From Acidobacteriota bacterium (GTDB taxonomy: Bacteria > Acidobacteriota > Terriglobia > Bryobacterales > Bryobacteraceae), in NCBI GenBank assembly GCA_026394095.1, contig JAPKYY010000870.1, forward strand, positions 1 through 5,670: DNA of 5,670 nt, given 5' to 3'. The first letter of the stretch is position 1; the number at the start of each line of letters is the position of its first letter. Both the position numbers and the translations under genes were made by a program. Of this stretch, positions 1-5,670 are shown in pieces. Under the pieces are notes generated by a model. That model was not told the DNA's origin, ran no database searches, and worked only from the letters and a program-made list of their open reading frames with translations.

Positions 1-90
1 CCTTCGCGATACCGACGAGTTGCATAGGGAGAATGGCTTTAGTTTCGCCTTTTCTTCTCCATTCGTCAAGTGAATTCGTCCACTACAATG

Positions 91-97
91 AAGGTGG
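91..97 (+). promoter_or_regulatory. Shine-Dalgarno element of ispD
   Basis: AAGGTGG lies 8 bases upstream of the ATG at 106 and decides among three in-frame starts (GTG 70, ATG 88, ATG 106). The two upstream candidates lack a comparable purine-rich element at proper spacing. This is inference from sequence only. Confidence 0.55.
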
Positions 98-105
98 CTG
101 AAAAT

Positions 106-798
106 ATGAGAGTTAGTGTTATTCTGCCTGCGGCCGGACTTGGCACGCGTATGGGCAAATCGGCAAAGAAGCAGTTTCTTGAGTTGGACGGGGTTCCGAT
201 CCTGATCCATACGTTGCGGCGATTTGCCGGGATTGCTGAAGTAGGCGAGATCATTGTGGCTTGCCGCGAAGAGGACATGGCCGATGTGAAGGGCATGCTG
301 AGTGGGACTCCGCTGATCAAGCCGGTGAGGCTGGTGGAGGGCGGGGATTCACGCCAGGAGAGCGTGGAGCATGCGCTGGCTACTGTGGCCGATGATGTGG
401 ATCTTGTGGCTGTGCACGATGCGGTGCGGCCGTTTGCCGATGAGATGATGATTCGCACTGTGATCGCTGCTGCGGCGGAATCGGGTGCGGCGATTGTGGG
501 GATTGTTCCTGTCGATACGGTGAAGCAGGTGCACCTGGCGAAGGTGCAGACGACGATTTCGCGGGACCGGCTGGTGCTGGCGCAGACTCCTCAAGTGTTT
601 CAGACTTCGCTGCTCAAGCAGGCTTTTTTGAAGGCTCGTGAGGATGGGTTTATTGGGACGGATGAATCGAGTCTGGTGGAGCGGCTGGATGTAGTGGAGG
701 TGCAGGTGGTGCCGGGGAGTGATCGCAATATCAAGATTACTCGGCCTCGGGATCTGGATTTGGCGCGGCATTTTCTAGCTGAAGAGAGTGGTAGCTAG
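106..798 (+). CDS. ispD: 2-C-methyl-D-erythritol 4-phosphate cytidylyltransferase (IspD)
   Basis: IspD transfers CMP from CTP to 2-C-methyl-D-erythritol 4-phosphate, giving CDP-methylerythritol in the cytosolic MEP isoprenoid pathway. From the ATG at 106 the protein has 230 residues, close to the usual IspD length (about 230-240). Visible motifs are the CTP-binding loop PAAGLGTRMG at residues 8-17 followed by KKQF (21-24), GGDSRQESV (79-87), the metal/substrate signature HDAVRP (104-109), DTVK (137-140), TPQ (161-163), TDESS (185-189) and the C-terminal NIKITRP (208-214). These match the family's catalytic Arg, Lys and Asp positions. GTG 70 and ATG 88 are in-frame alternatives. I prefer 106 because the protein then starts directly at the first beta strand and an AAGGTGG element precedes it at 8 bases. 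It overlaps ispF by 11 bases, so the two are probably translationally coupled. No defects are seen. Confidence 0.96.
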   Translation: MRVSVILPAAGLGTRMGKSAKKQFLELDGVPILIHTLRRFAGIAEVGEIIVACREEDMADVKGMLSGTPLIKPVRLVEGGDSRQESVEHALATVADDVDLVAVHDAVRPFADEMMIRTVIAAAAESGAAIVGIVPVDTVKQVHLAKVQTTISRDRLVLAQTPQVFQTSLLKQAFLKAREDGFIGTDESSLVERLDVVEVQVVPGSDRNIKITRPRDLDLARHFLAEESGS

Positions 799-1291
799 CT
801 TGAGTTACGAGTATCGGACTGGATTAGGCTGGGACTCGCATCGCATTGCTGTGGGTAGGCCGTTGTTGCTCGGTGGGGTGTTGGTGGAGAGTGAGTTTGG
901 CCTCGATGGGCACTCCGATGCCGATATCCTGCTGCATGCGATTACCGATGCTTTGCTGGGGGCTCTGGCTCTTGGGGATATCGGAATGCACTTTCCGGAT
1001 ACGGACCCGAGATGGAAGGGTGCGGAGAGTATGCAGTTTTTGTTGCATGCGCTGAGTCTGGTGAAAGAGAAGGGTTATGAGGTGGTGAACCTCGACACTA
1101 CTGTAATTCTCGAGCGGCCGAAGCTGAAGGATTACCGGGTGCGGATTCGCGAGCATATTGCTTCTCAGATGGGACTGAGTGTGGATGTGGTGTCGGTGAA
1201 GTTCAAGACGGCTGAGAAGGTGGGGCCGGTGGGTGAGGGGAAGAGTGCTGAGGCGCAGGCGATTGTGATGCTGCGGCGGATTGAATCCTGA
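788..1291 (+). CDS. ispF: 2-C-methyl-D-erythritol 2,4-cyclodiphosphate synthase (IspF)
   Basis: IspF converts CDP-methylerythritol 2-phosphate to methylerythritol 2,4-cyclodiphosphate with loss of CMP, two steps after IspD in the MEP pathway. Family members are homotrimers with a zinc ion at the active site. The 167-residue product has the zinc ligands expected for the family: Asp16 and His18 in GWDSHR, and His50 in DILLHAITDALLGA. It also has the conserved GDIGMHFPDTDP stretch (63-74) and the C-terminal TAEKVGPVGEG (141-151). Length is near the normal ~160. The GTG at 788 overlaps the end of ispD by 11 bases; an in-frame TTG at 800 is an alternative that would remove four residues and the overlap. 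Neither start has a clean Shine-Dalgarno, which fits coupling to ispD translation. The intervening enzyme gene ispE is not in this window. Confidence 0.96.
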   Translation: MVASLSYEYRTGLGWDSHRIAVGRPLLLGGVLVESEFGLDGHSDADILLHAITDALLGALALGDIGMHFPDTDPRWKGAESMQFLLHALSLVKEKGYEVVNLDTTVILERPKLKDYRVRIREHIASQMGLSVDVVSVKFKTAEKVGPVGEGKSAEAQAIVMLRRIES

Positions 1292-1352
1292 ATGAGAGAA
1301 TATTGAATCAGGGCCTGTCCGTAACAGTCCTCTTTGAGCAGGGATCATAAGC

Positions 1353-1357
1353 GAGGT
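1353..1357 (+). promoter_or_regulatory. Shine-Dalgarno element of the cytochrome c/copper protein gene
   Basis: GAGGT sits four bases upstream of the ATG at 1362 and supports that start, which also places the signal peptide at the N-terminus. Confidence 0.5.
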
Positions 1358-1361
1358 AGCG

Positions 1362-2618
1362 ATGCGAGCATTTGTTGTCATCTTTGTGTTGGGTCTGGCT
1401 AGTGTTGCGGCACGGGCCGAGGTGACCTATGCCAAGGAAGTGTCGCGGATTCTGGCTGGGCGTTGTCAGCAGTGCCACCGGCCTGGCGATATCGGCCCGA
1501 TGGCTTTCATGAACTACGGCGATGCTTTCAATTATGCTCCCGATATCAAGCGTGTGATCGAGGAAGGCATTATGCCGCCGTGGAAGCCGAGCGAGAGCCA
1601 CGGGAAGTTTAAGGGTGCGTTTGCGCTAAAGCCGGAAGAGAAGCTGGACTTGCTTACGTGGATCGAGAATGGGACTCCGTTCGGGGATGAGGCGGATCTG
1701 CCTCCTGCGCCAGAGGATAAGGGTGTTTGGATTTTGGGTGAGCCTGACCTGACGGTGAAGATGCCGGCAGCTTATACGCCTGCTCGAGGCAAGGATGTCT
1801 ATCGCTGCTTTGTGTTGCCTACAGGGATTGATGCGGATCGATTTGTCAGCGCGATTGATATCGTGCCGGGGAACCGAAAGATCGTACACCATGTCATCGT
1901 TTACCTGGATCCGACCGGGGATTCTGAGAGGTTGGACGCCAAGGATGAAGAGCCTGGCTATGACTGCTATGGCGGGCCGGGGTTCGAGATCGGGATCAGC
2001 AATCTGGAAAGCTTGCTCTTGAACGGCTATACGTTGGGAGGGTGGGCGCCTGGGGCGAGGCCGGAGCATCTACCAACAGGCATTGGTATGAAGCTGGGTA
2101 AGACTGCGCGCCTGGTGATGCAGGTTCACTATTACACCGGGGGGCGGACTGGTGAGGATCAGACCTCAGTTGGAATCTACTTCAATAAAGAGAAGGTGGA
2201 GAAGCAGCTTTATTTTGTACCGGTGGTGCAGACACGGTTGAATATTCCGGCTGGTGATGCTGCGCATGTGGCGACCGCGAGTTTTCCTGTCTTTCCTGGT
2301 CTTGAGATGAAGGTGATCAATGTCTTTCCGCATATGCATCTTCTTGGGACCAAGATTGAGGTGGAGAAGACTTATCGCGGTGACAAGGAACGGATGATTC
2401 TGATCGACAAGTGGGACTTCAACTGGCAGGGTGCTTACACGTTTGAGGAGCCTGTGAAAATGCCTGCACTGTCGCAGTTGAGCCTCCGTTGCACTTTTGA
2501 TAACTCGGTGAATAATCCGAAGAATCCCAGTAATCCTTTGAAGAACGTGAAGTGGGGCGAGGGTACTGAGGACGAGATGTGCCTTGCATTTGTTGGTGTC
2601 GTATTCGATCGCTTCTAA
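1362..2618 (+). CDS. Exported cytochrome c / PHM-like copper type II monooxygenase fusion protein
   Basis: 418 residues. An N-terminal signal peptide (hydrophobic 4-17) ends in a likely ARA|E cleavage site after residue 19, so the protein should be periplasmic or secreted. A small c-type heme domain (about 20-110) carries CQQCH at 35-39; Met71 in the MPPW motif is a plausible axial ligand. The rest (about 125-418) resembles the two-domain copper type II, ascorbate-dependent monooxygenase fold (peptidylglycine and dopamine monooxygenases). Candidate Cu-H ligands are His176-His177 (IVHHVIVY) and His256 (MQVHYY). Candidate Cu-M ligands are His324 and His326 (FPHMHLLG) and Met406 (EDEMC). Four more cysteines (149, 202, 377, 407) could form two disulfides, as in secreted members. 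The fused heme may deliver electrons in place of ascorbate; that is inference, and the substrate is unknown. The ATG has GAGGT four bases upstream of the spacer end (1353-1357). It lies 70 bases after ispF and 9 bases before the regulator gene. Confidence 0.85.
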   Translation: MRAFVVIFVLGLASVAARAEVTYAKEVSRILAGRCQQCHRPGDIGPMAFMNYGDAFNYAPDIKRVIEEGIMPPWKPSESHGKFKGAFALKPEEKLDLLTWIENGTPFGDEADLPPAPEDKGVWILGEPDLTVKMPAAYTPARGKDVYRCFVLPTGIDADRFVSAIDIVPGNRKIVHHVIVYLDPTGDSERLDAKDEEPGYDCYGGPGFEIGISNLESLLLNGYTLGGWAPGARPEHLPTGIGMKLGKTARLVMQVHYYTGGRTGEDQTSVGIYFNKEKVEKQLYFVPVVQTRLNIPAGDAAHVATASFPVFPGLEMKVINVFPHMHLLGTKIEVEKTYRGDKERMILIDKWDFNWQGAYTFEEPVKMPALSQLSLRCTFDNSVNNPKNPSNPLKNVKWGEGTEDEMCLAFVGVVFDRF

Positions 2619-2627
2619 GAGAGAACC

Positions 2628-2795
2628 ATGGTTGAACATAAAGCTCGTGTGCTGGTGGTGGATGATGAGGAGAACCAGCGGCGTGGCTTGTCGTCGCTGA
2701 TTTCTGCCTGGGGTTATGAGGTAAGGCAGGCGGAGAATGGGGCGAAGGCTCTGGAGGTGATGGATACCTGGCCGGCGCAATTGGTTGTGCTATGA
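2628..2795 (+). pseudogene. 5' fragment of an NtrC-family response regulator: receiver domain truncated before the phosphoacceptor Asp
   Basis: This 55-codon reading frame encodes the first half of a CheY-like receiver domain: strand 1 RVLVVDDEE with the acidic pair Asp12-Asp13, helix 1 (16-28), the WGYEV turn and strand 2 (28-33), the AENGAKALE helix (35-43), and strand 3 QLVVL (51-55). It then meets a TGA at 2793-2795. In intact receivers the phosphoacceptor Asp follows strand 3 within one or two residues, so the break falls immediately before it. The rest of the receiver (Asp, the Thr/Ser switch, the conserved Lys) and the linker are absent. The sequence resumes in another frame at the AAA+ domain. 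The ATG lies 9 bases after the upstream stop with a purine-rich GAGAGA leader. I read this as the remnant of one gene spanning 2628-3762. A genuine 55-residue protein with a function of its own is unlikely. Confidence 0.85.
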
Positions 2796-2800
2796 GGGGC
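2781..2800 (+). other. Probable deletion junction within the response regulator gene
   Basis: Left of this point the receiver domain reads normally to strand 3 (LVVL). Right of it the +1-shifted frame reads [13 protein letters not shown], the usual entry into the sigma-54 AAA+ domain. About 80 codons expected between them are missing. Joining the frames requires the lost segment to have a length of 3n+2. The exact breakpoint cannot be fixed from this sequence alone; the range given brackets it. Confidence 0.7.
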
Positions 2801-3762
2801 GGCTTGGGGGGCTGGTGGGGCAGACCCCGGTGATGCGTGAGTTGTTTGGTTTGGTGCAGCAGGTGGCGCCGACGAAGGCTTCTGTATTGGTTACTGGTGA
2901 GAGCGGGACGGGTAAGGAAGTGCTGGCGCGGGCGATACATGGGTTGAGCCCTCGGGCTAAAGATCCTTTTGTGGCGCTCAATTGCGCAGCGCTGCCGGAG
3001 AGCCTGATTGAAAGTGAGTTGTTTGGGCATGAGAAGGGTGCCTTTACGGGGGCGCTCGAGCGGCGGGCAGGGTGTTTTGAGTTGGCCCATCGCGGGACGC
3101 TGCTGCTCGATGAAATAGGTGAGATGCCGGTGAGCACGCAGGCGAAGTTACTGCGGGTGCTGGAGGACGGCAAGGTGAGAAGGCTTGGAGCCAAGGGCGA
3201 GATTGAGGTGGATGTACGGATTGTGGCGGCGACGAACCGGAAGCTGGAAGAGGCGATTGGCAAGGGGACGTTTCGGGAAGATCTGTTTTACCGGTTGAAT
3301 GTGTTTCGTCTGGAACTTGCGCCGTTGCGGGAGCGGATGGATGATTTGCCGCTGCTGGTTGAGACGCTGATACAGCAGATGAACGCTAAACATGGGGTGC
3401 GGGTGCCGGGAATTGATGATGCGGCGTTGCTTGCGTTGCGGCGGCGGACTTGGCCGGGGAATATTCGGGAGTTGCGCAACGTGCTGGAGCGGGCGGTGAT
3501 TCTGGCAGGGGAGGGGCCGATCCGAATGGTACATTTACCGCCAGTGCCTGGAACAGATAGTGGCGCTGCAGTATCTAACGATCCTGAGGCAATTCTGATC
3601 CGGGTTGGTACGACTGTGGATGAGTGTGAGAAGGCGTTGATTTTCAAGACGCTCGAACATACCCAGCAGAACAAGACGCGGGCGGCGGAGATCCTCGGTT
3701 GTAGTTTGAAGACACTCCATAACAAGTTGAAGCAATATGGCGCCGATGATAGCGACGCCTAA
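2785..3762 (+). CDS. Sigma-54-dependent activator, AAA+ and Fis-type DNA-binding domains (NtrC family, receiver lost)
   Basis: Encodes the two C-terminal domains of an NtrC-type activator, which uses ATP hydrolysis to remodel sigma-54 RNA polymerase. Using the TTG at 2785 (325 residues): Walker A GESGTGKE (38-45), the sigma-54 contact loop GAFTGA (85-90) after ELFGHEK, Walker B TLLLDE (105-110), sensor I with Asn151 in AATNR, arginine-finger region [10 protein letters not shown] (163-172), sensor II region [10 protein letters not shown] (223-232), and a Fis-like helix-turn-helix near 296-318. Every AAA+ motif is intact, so the ATPase should be functional if made. The frame is open from 2761 (a TGA ends at 2760). 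Possible starts are TTG 2785, GTG 2815 (G-rich stretch upstream) and ATG 2833; the last would trim the conserved beginning of the domain. None has a strong Shine-Dalgarno, so expression might depend on reinitiation after the stop at 2793-2795. Intact relatives are about 450 residues. The regulator's targets are unknown. Confidence 0.88.
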   Translation: MCYEGRLGGLVGQTPVMRELFGLVQQVAPTKASVLVTGESGTGKEVLARAIHGLSPRAKDPFVALNCAALPESLIESELFGHEKGAFTGALERRAGCFELAHRGTLLLDEIGEMPVSTQAKLLRVLEDGKVRRLGAKGEIEVDVRIVAATNRKLEEAIGKGTFREDLFYRLNVFRLELAPLRERMDDLPLLVETLIQQMNAKHGVRVPGIDDAALLALRRRTWPGNIRELRNVLERAVILAGEGPIRMVHLPPVPGTDSGAAVSNDPEAILIRVGTTVDECEKALIFKTLEHTQQNKTRAAEILGCSLKTLHNKLKQYGADDSDA

Positions 3763-3768
3763 GAACCC

Positions 3769-5589
3769 ATGACACTGAAGAGCCGATTGAGGCTGACCAT
3801 TCTGCTGCCACTGCTGGCGGTTGCGGTGGGGTATTCGCTGTTGAGTCTGTCGACGGGGGCCAGTGTGTTGTTTCGGGATGCGGCGGAGAGGTCGATGCTG
3901 CTGGCGAGCCAGACGCAGACGCTGCTGGTGCAGCGGGTGGATGAATATGGAAAACAGGGGCAGCCGGGAGCAAGCCTGAGTGAGACCGAGCGGATGTGGA
4001 TGGAGATGGCTGCCAAAGACGAGGCGCTGGCGAAGATGCTGGAGCAGACGATGGCTTCGACGCGCACGGCCGTTGAAATCGATGTGAAGGGGCAGGATGG
4101 GCGGGTGCTTTCGTCGTCGAATCCCATGAGCAAGGGAAAGGTGGCGCGGGTTGCGATGCCGATGCGGGATTGGGCCGAGATGGGACGGGCGCGTCAGATT
4201 TGGCGCGTGTTTACCAAGAAAGAAGAGTACGAAACGGTCATTCCGCTGGGGCTGCCGGGGAGCAAGAAGCCTACGTTTGAAGTTAGGGTGCTGGTGTCGA
4301 GTGAGTTGTTGCGGAATACGCTTGAGCCGGAAGTGGGGAATCTGTTGTTTGCCCTGGCAATGTCGTTGCTGGTGTCGCTCGGGATTGCTGTACTGACGGC
4401 GGATCTGGCTTTTGTGCCGCTGCGCCGTTTGAGCGAGGCGATTGACAAGGTGTCGCGCGGGGAGTCGCTGCATGAGCCTGTTTCGCGCGAGGCGCAGGAA
4501 GTGCAGATTGTCGAGAGCAAATTGAGTTTGCTGGGGGAGCAGGTTCGCGGTGCTAAAGAAGATCTGAAGCAGATGCGGGGGAATGTGCAGCAGTTGCTCG
4601 AGCGAATGGAAGACGCGGTGCTGCTCTTTGATGAGGAAGAGAAGCTGGTGAATGCGGGGCGGGCGCTGGAGAAGTTTTTGGGACGTGGGCGGTGGGAGAT
4701 GAGCGGGGCTCATGTGAGTGAGTTGTTTGCGCCGGGGACGGCGGCGGGGGATTTGATTCAGGGAGCGATGGCGCTGAAGCAGAATGTAGCCAATGCTGAG
4801 TTGACATTGGGGGATCGACGCACGGTGATTGATTTGGAAGTATTGGAGGCCAAGGGGTTTTTGCTTACGATTCGTGATGCCGAGGCGAAGCAGAGTATCT
4901 CGCGGCAACTGGATGTATCTCAGAGGTTGAGCGCGCTGAACCGGTTGACTGGTGGGGTGGCGCATGAGATCAAGAACCCGCTGAATTCGATTGGTTTGCA
5001 TCTTGAGATTCTGAAGGAGCGGGTGGCTGGGGCTGACCCTGTGGCTGAGGAAGAGCTGCGGATTTTGCGGGATGAGACCAAGCGGCTGGACCGGGTGGTG
5101 AAGACGTTTCTCGACTTTACCAAGCCAGTGGAATTGAAGCTGGCACCGCTCGATTTGTTTGAGCTGGTGAATAATCTGGCGCAGTTTTTGATGCCTGAGG
5201 CGCAATCGAAGAAAGTGAAGCTTTCGATTGTGTGTGAGACGGAGCGGAGCCGGATTCGCGGGGATGCGGATTTGCTGAAGCAGGCGTTTTTGAACCTGTT
5301 GCGGAACGGCATGGAGGCAATGCCGGAGGGTGGGCCACTGTCGATACAGATTCGCAAAGAGCCTGTGGAGATTGTGGTGGAGATACGGGATCAGGGGATC
5401 GGGATTCCGCCGGAGAGTTACAACAAGATCTTCCAGCTCTACTTTACGACCAAGACGCAGGGGAGCGGGATTGGGTTGGCCGTGACGTACCGGGTGGTGC
5501 AGTTGCACAATGGAAGCATCCACTTTGAGAGCAAGGCTGGAGAGGGGACGATGTTTGAATTGCGATTCCCGAGGCTTGAGGAAGATTGA
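3769..5589 (+). CDS. Membrane-bound sensor histidine kinase, HAMP-PAS-HisKA-HATPase (NtrB-like)
   Basis: 606 residues. Transmembrane segment 1 (about 10-28), an extracytoplasmic sensing region (about 29-191) with no motif I recognise, transmembrane segment 2 (about 192-215), a HAMP linker beginning VPLRRL (216-221) and running to about 265, a PAS-like domain (about 276-385), then the kinase core. The phosphorylatable residue is His399 in GGVAHEIKNPLNSI, of the HExxNPL type common in NtrB-like kinases paired with sigma-54 regulators. ATP-binding motifs are the N box with Asn513 (LLRNGMEAMP), G1 with Asp541 (DQGIGIP), the F box (FQLYFTTK) and G2 GSGIG (565-569). All catalytic boxes are present, so the kinase looks functional. 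It starts 6 bases after the regulator stop codon without a clear Shine-Dalgarno, suggesting coupled translation. The natural partner is the adjacent regulator, but that protein lacks its acceptor Asp here. The signal sensed is unknown. Confidence 0.93.
   Translation: MTLKSRLRLTILLPLLAVAVGYSLLSLSTGASVLFRDAAERSMLLASQTQTLLVQRVDEYGKQGQPGASLSETERMWMEMAAKDEALAKMLEQTMASTRTAVEIDVKGQDGRVLSSSNPMSKGKVARVAMPMRDWAEMGRARQIWRVFTKKEEYETVIPLGLPGSKKPTFEVRVLVSSELLRNTLEPEVGNLLFALAMSLLVSLGIAVLTADLAFVPLRRLSEAIDKVSRGESLHEPVSREAQEVQIVESKLSLLGEQVRGAKEDLKQMRGNVQQLLERMEDAVLLFDEEEKLVNAGRALEKFLGRGRWEMSGAHVSELFAPGTAAGDLIQGAMALKQNVANAELTLGDRRTVIDLEVLEAKGFLLTIRDAEAKQSISRQLDVSQRLSALNRLTGGVAHEIKNPLNSIGLHLEILKERVAGADPVAEEELRILRDETKRLDRVVKTFLDFTKPVELKLAPLDLFELVNNLAQFLMPEAQSKKVKLSIVCETERSRIRGDADLLKQAFLNLLRNGMEAMPEGGPLSIQIRKEPVEIVVEIRDQGIGIPPESYNKIFQLYFTTKTQGSGIGLAVTYRVVQLHNGSIHFESKAGEGTMFELRFPRLEED
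5578..5584 (+). promoter_or_regulatory. Shine-Dalgarno element of the downstream lipoprotein gene
   Basis: GAGGAAG inside the last codons of the kinase gene lies 7 bases before the ATG at 5592. It favours that start over the ATG at 5597, which is in another frame and 12 bases away. Confidence 0.55.
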
Positions 5590-5591
5590 CG

Positions 5592-5670
5592 ATGCGATGG
5601 AGAATCAGTTGCAGGATGGTGATGCTGGCCAGCATGTTGCTGGAGCAGGGCTGTTTGTTCAAGAAGAAGC
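5592..5670 (+). CDS. N-terminus of a probable lipoprotein or secreted protein (runs off the window)
   Basis: Only the first 26 codons are visible. They begin with a basic stretch (Arg2, Arg4, Arg8), then a hydrophobic segment MVMLASMLL, then GC (Cys21) and a lysine run. This is the layout of a signal peptide II, although the residues just before the cysteine (LEQGC) fit the lipobox only loosely. The start lies 2 bases after the kinase stop codon and has a well-placed GAGGAAG upstream, so it is probably co-transcribed with the kinase. A second ATG at 5597 opens a different, hydrophilic frame that is also open to the end and cannot be excluded. The function cannot be told from this fragment. 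Confidence 0.5.
   Translation, partial: MRWRISCRMVMLASMLLEQGCLFKKK

Noticed and set aside
31..64. GAATGG (31-36) and CCATTC (59-64) as a terminator-like inverted repeat before ispD.
   Set aside because: A six-pair stem around a 22-base loop with no following T run is not convincing.
2..73. An open frame entering from the left edge and ending in TGA at 71-73, possibly the 3' end of an upstream gene.
   Set aside because: Only about 23 residues are visible, with no recognisable motif, and another frame (from base 3) is also open across this stretch. It cannot be supported as a gene.
138..156. TGGCACG followed by TGGGC, resembling a sigma-54 -24/-12 promoter.
   Set aside because: It lies within the conserved GLGTRMG codons of ispD, so the match is explained by coding, and the -12 element is poor.
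1280..1309. ATTGAATC occurring twice (1280-1287 and 1302-1309) around the ispF stop codon.
   Set aside because: An eight-base repeat seen once more is too short to support a regulatory or mobile-element origin.
1303..1330. TTGAAT (1303-1308) as a -35 box for the 1362 gene.
   Set aside because: No credible -10 hexamer occurs at normal spacing, and sigma factor preferences of the organism are unknown.
1311..1331. A short hairpin (CTGT 1315-1318 with ACAG 1324-1327) between ispF and the cytochrome c/copper gene.
   Set aside because: The stem has only four continuous pairs plus a mismatch and there is no T tract, so it does not support a terminator.
2792..2833. ATGA overlap start at 2792 directly on the stop of the receiver fragment.
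   Set aside because: This ATG is in the third frame, not the AAA+ frame, and meets a stop after about 13 codons.
3535..5523. A 662-codon open frame on the minus strand opposite the regulator end and the kinase.
   Set aside because: Its product is rich in His, Gln, Pro, Arg and Leu with no recognisable domain, and the opposite strand encodes clear kinase motifs throughout. It is a by-product of codon bias.

Overview
The window looks like a stretch of chromosome from a moderately GC-rich bacterium. All recognisable genes lie on the + strand, packed tightly head to tail. The product types (separate ispD and ispF, a secreted cytochrome c fused to a copper monooxygenase-like domain, and a sigma-54 activator with an NtrB-like kinase) resemble Acidobacteriota of the Terriglobia type. 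That placement comes from remembered gene styles, not from a search, and is tentative.

Layout: positions 1-105 hold a leader with no gene I can name. ispD (106-798) and ispF (788-1291) follow. They overlap by 11 bases and encode two steps of the methylerythritol-phosphate (MEP) isoprenoid pathway. After a 70-base gap with no convincing terminator or promoter comes a gene (1362-2618) for an exported protein with an N-terminal CxxCH heme domain and a PHM/DBH-type dicopper monooxygenase fold. All six expected copper ligands are present. Nine bases later a two-component regulatory module begins: an NtrC-family sigma-54 response regulator (2628-3762), a membrane histidine kinase with HAMP and PAS domains (3769-5589), and the first 26 codons of a probable lipoprotein (from 5592, running off the window). 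The gaps of 9, 6 and 2 bases suggest that everything from 1362 onward is one transcription unit.

The main anomaly is in the response regulator. Its receiver domain reads normally for 55 residues and then stops at a TGA (2793-2795), right where the phosphoacceptor aspartate is expected. A different frame immediately continues with the start of the AAA+ sigma-54-interaction domain. Roughly 80 codons (the second half of the receiver plus the linker) appear to be deleted, and the deletion also shifted the frame (length = 2 modulo 3). The AAA+ and Fis-type DNA-binding parts are intact and keep an open frame. The locus is therefore either a pseudogene, an assembly error, or a regulator reduced to a receiver-less, possibly constitutive activator beside an apparently intact kinase. 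I see no mobile element, CRISPR array, tRNA or rRNA.
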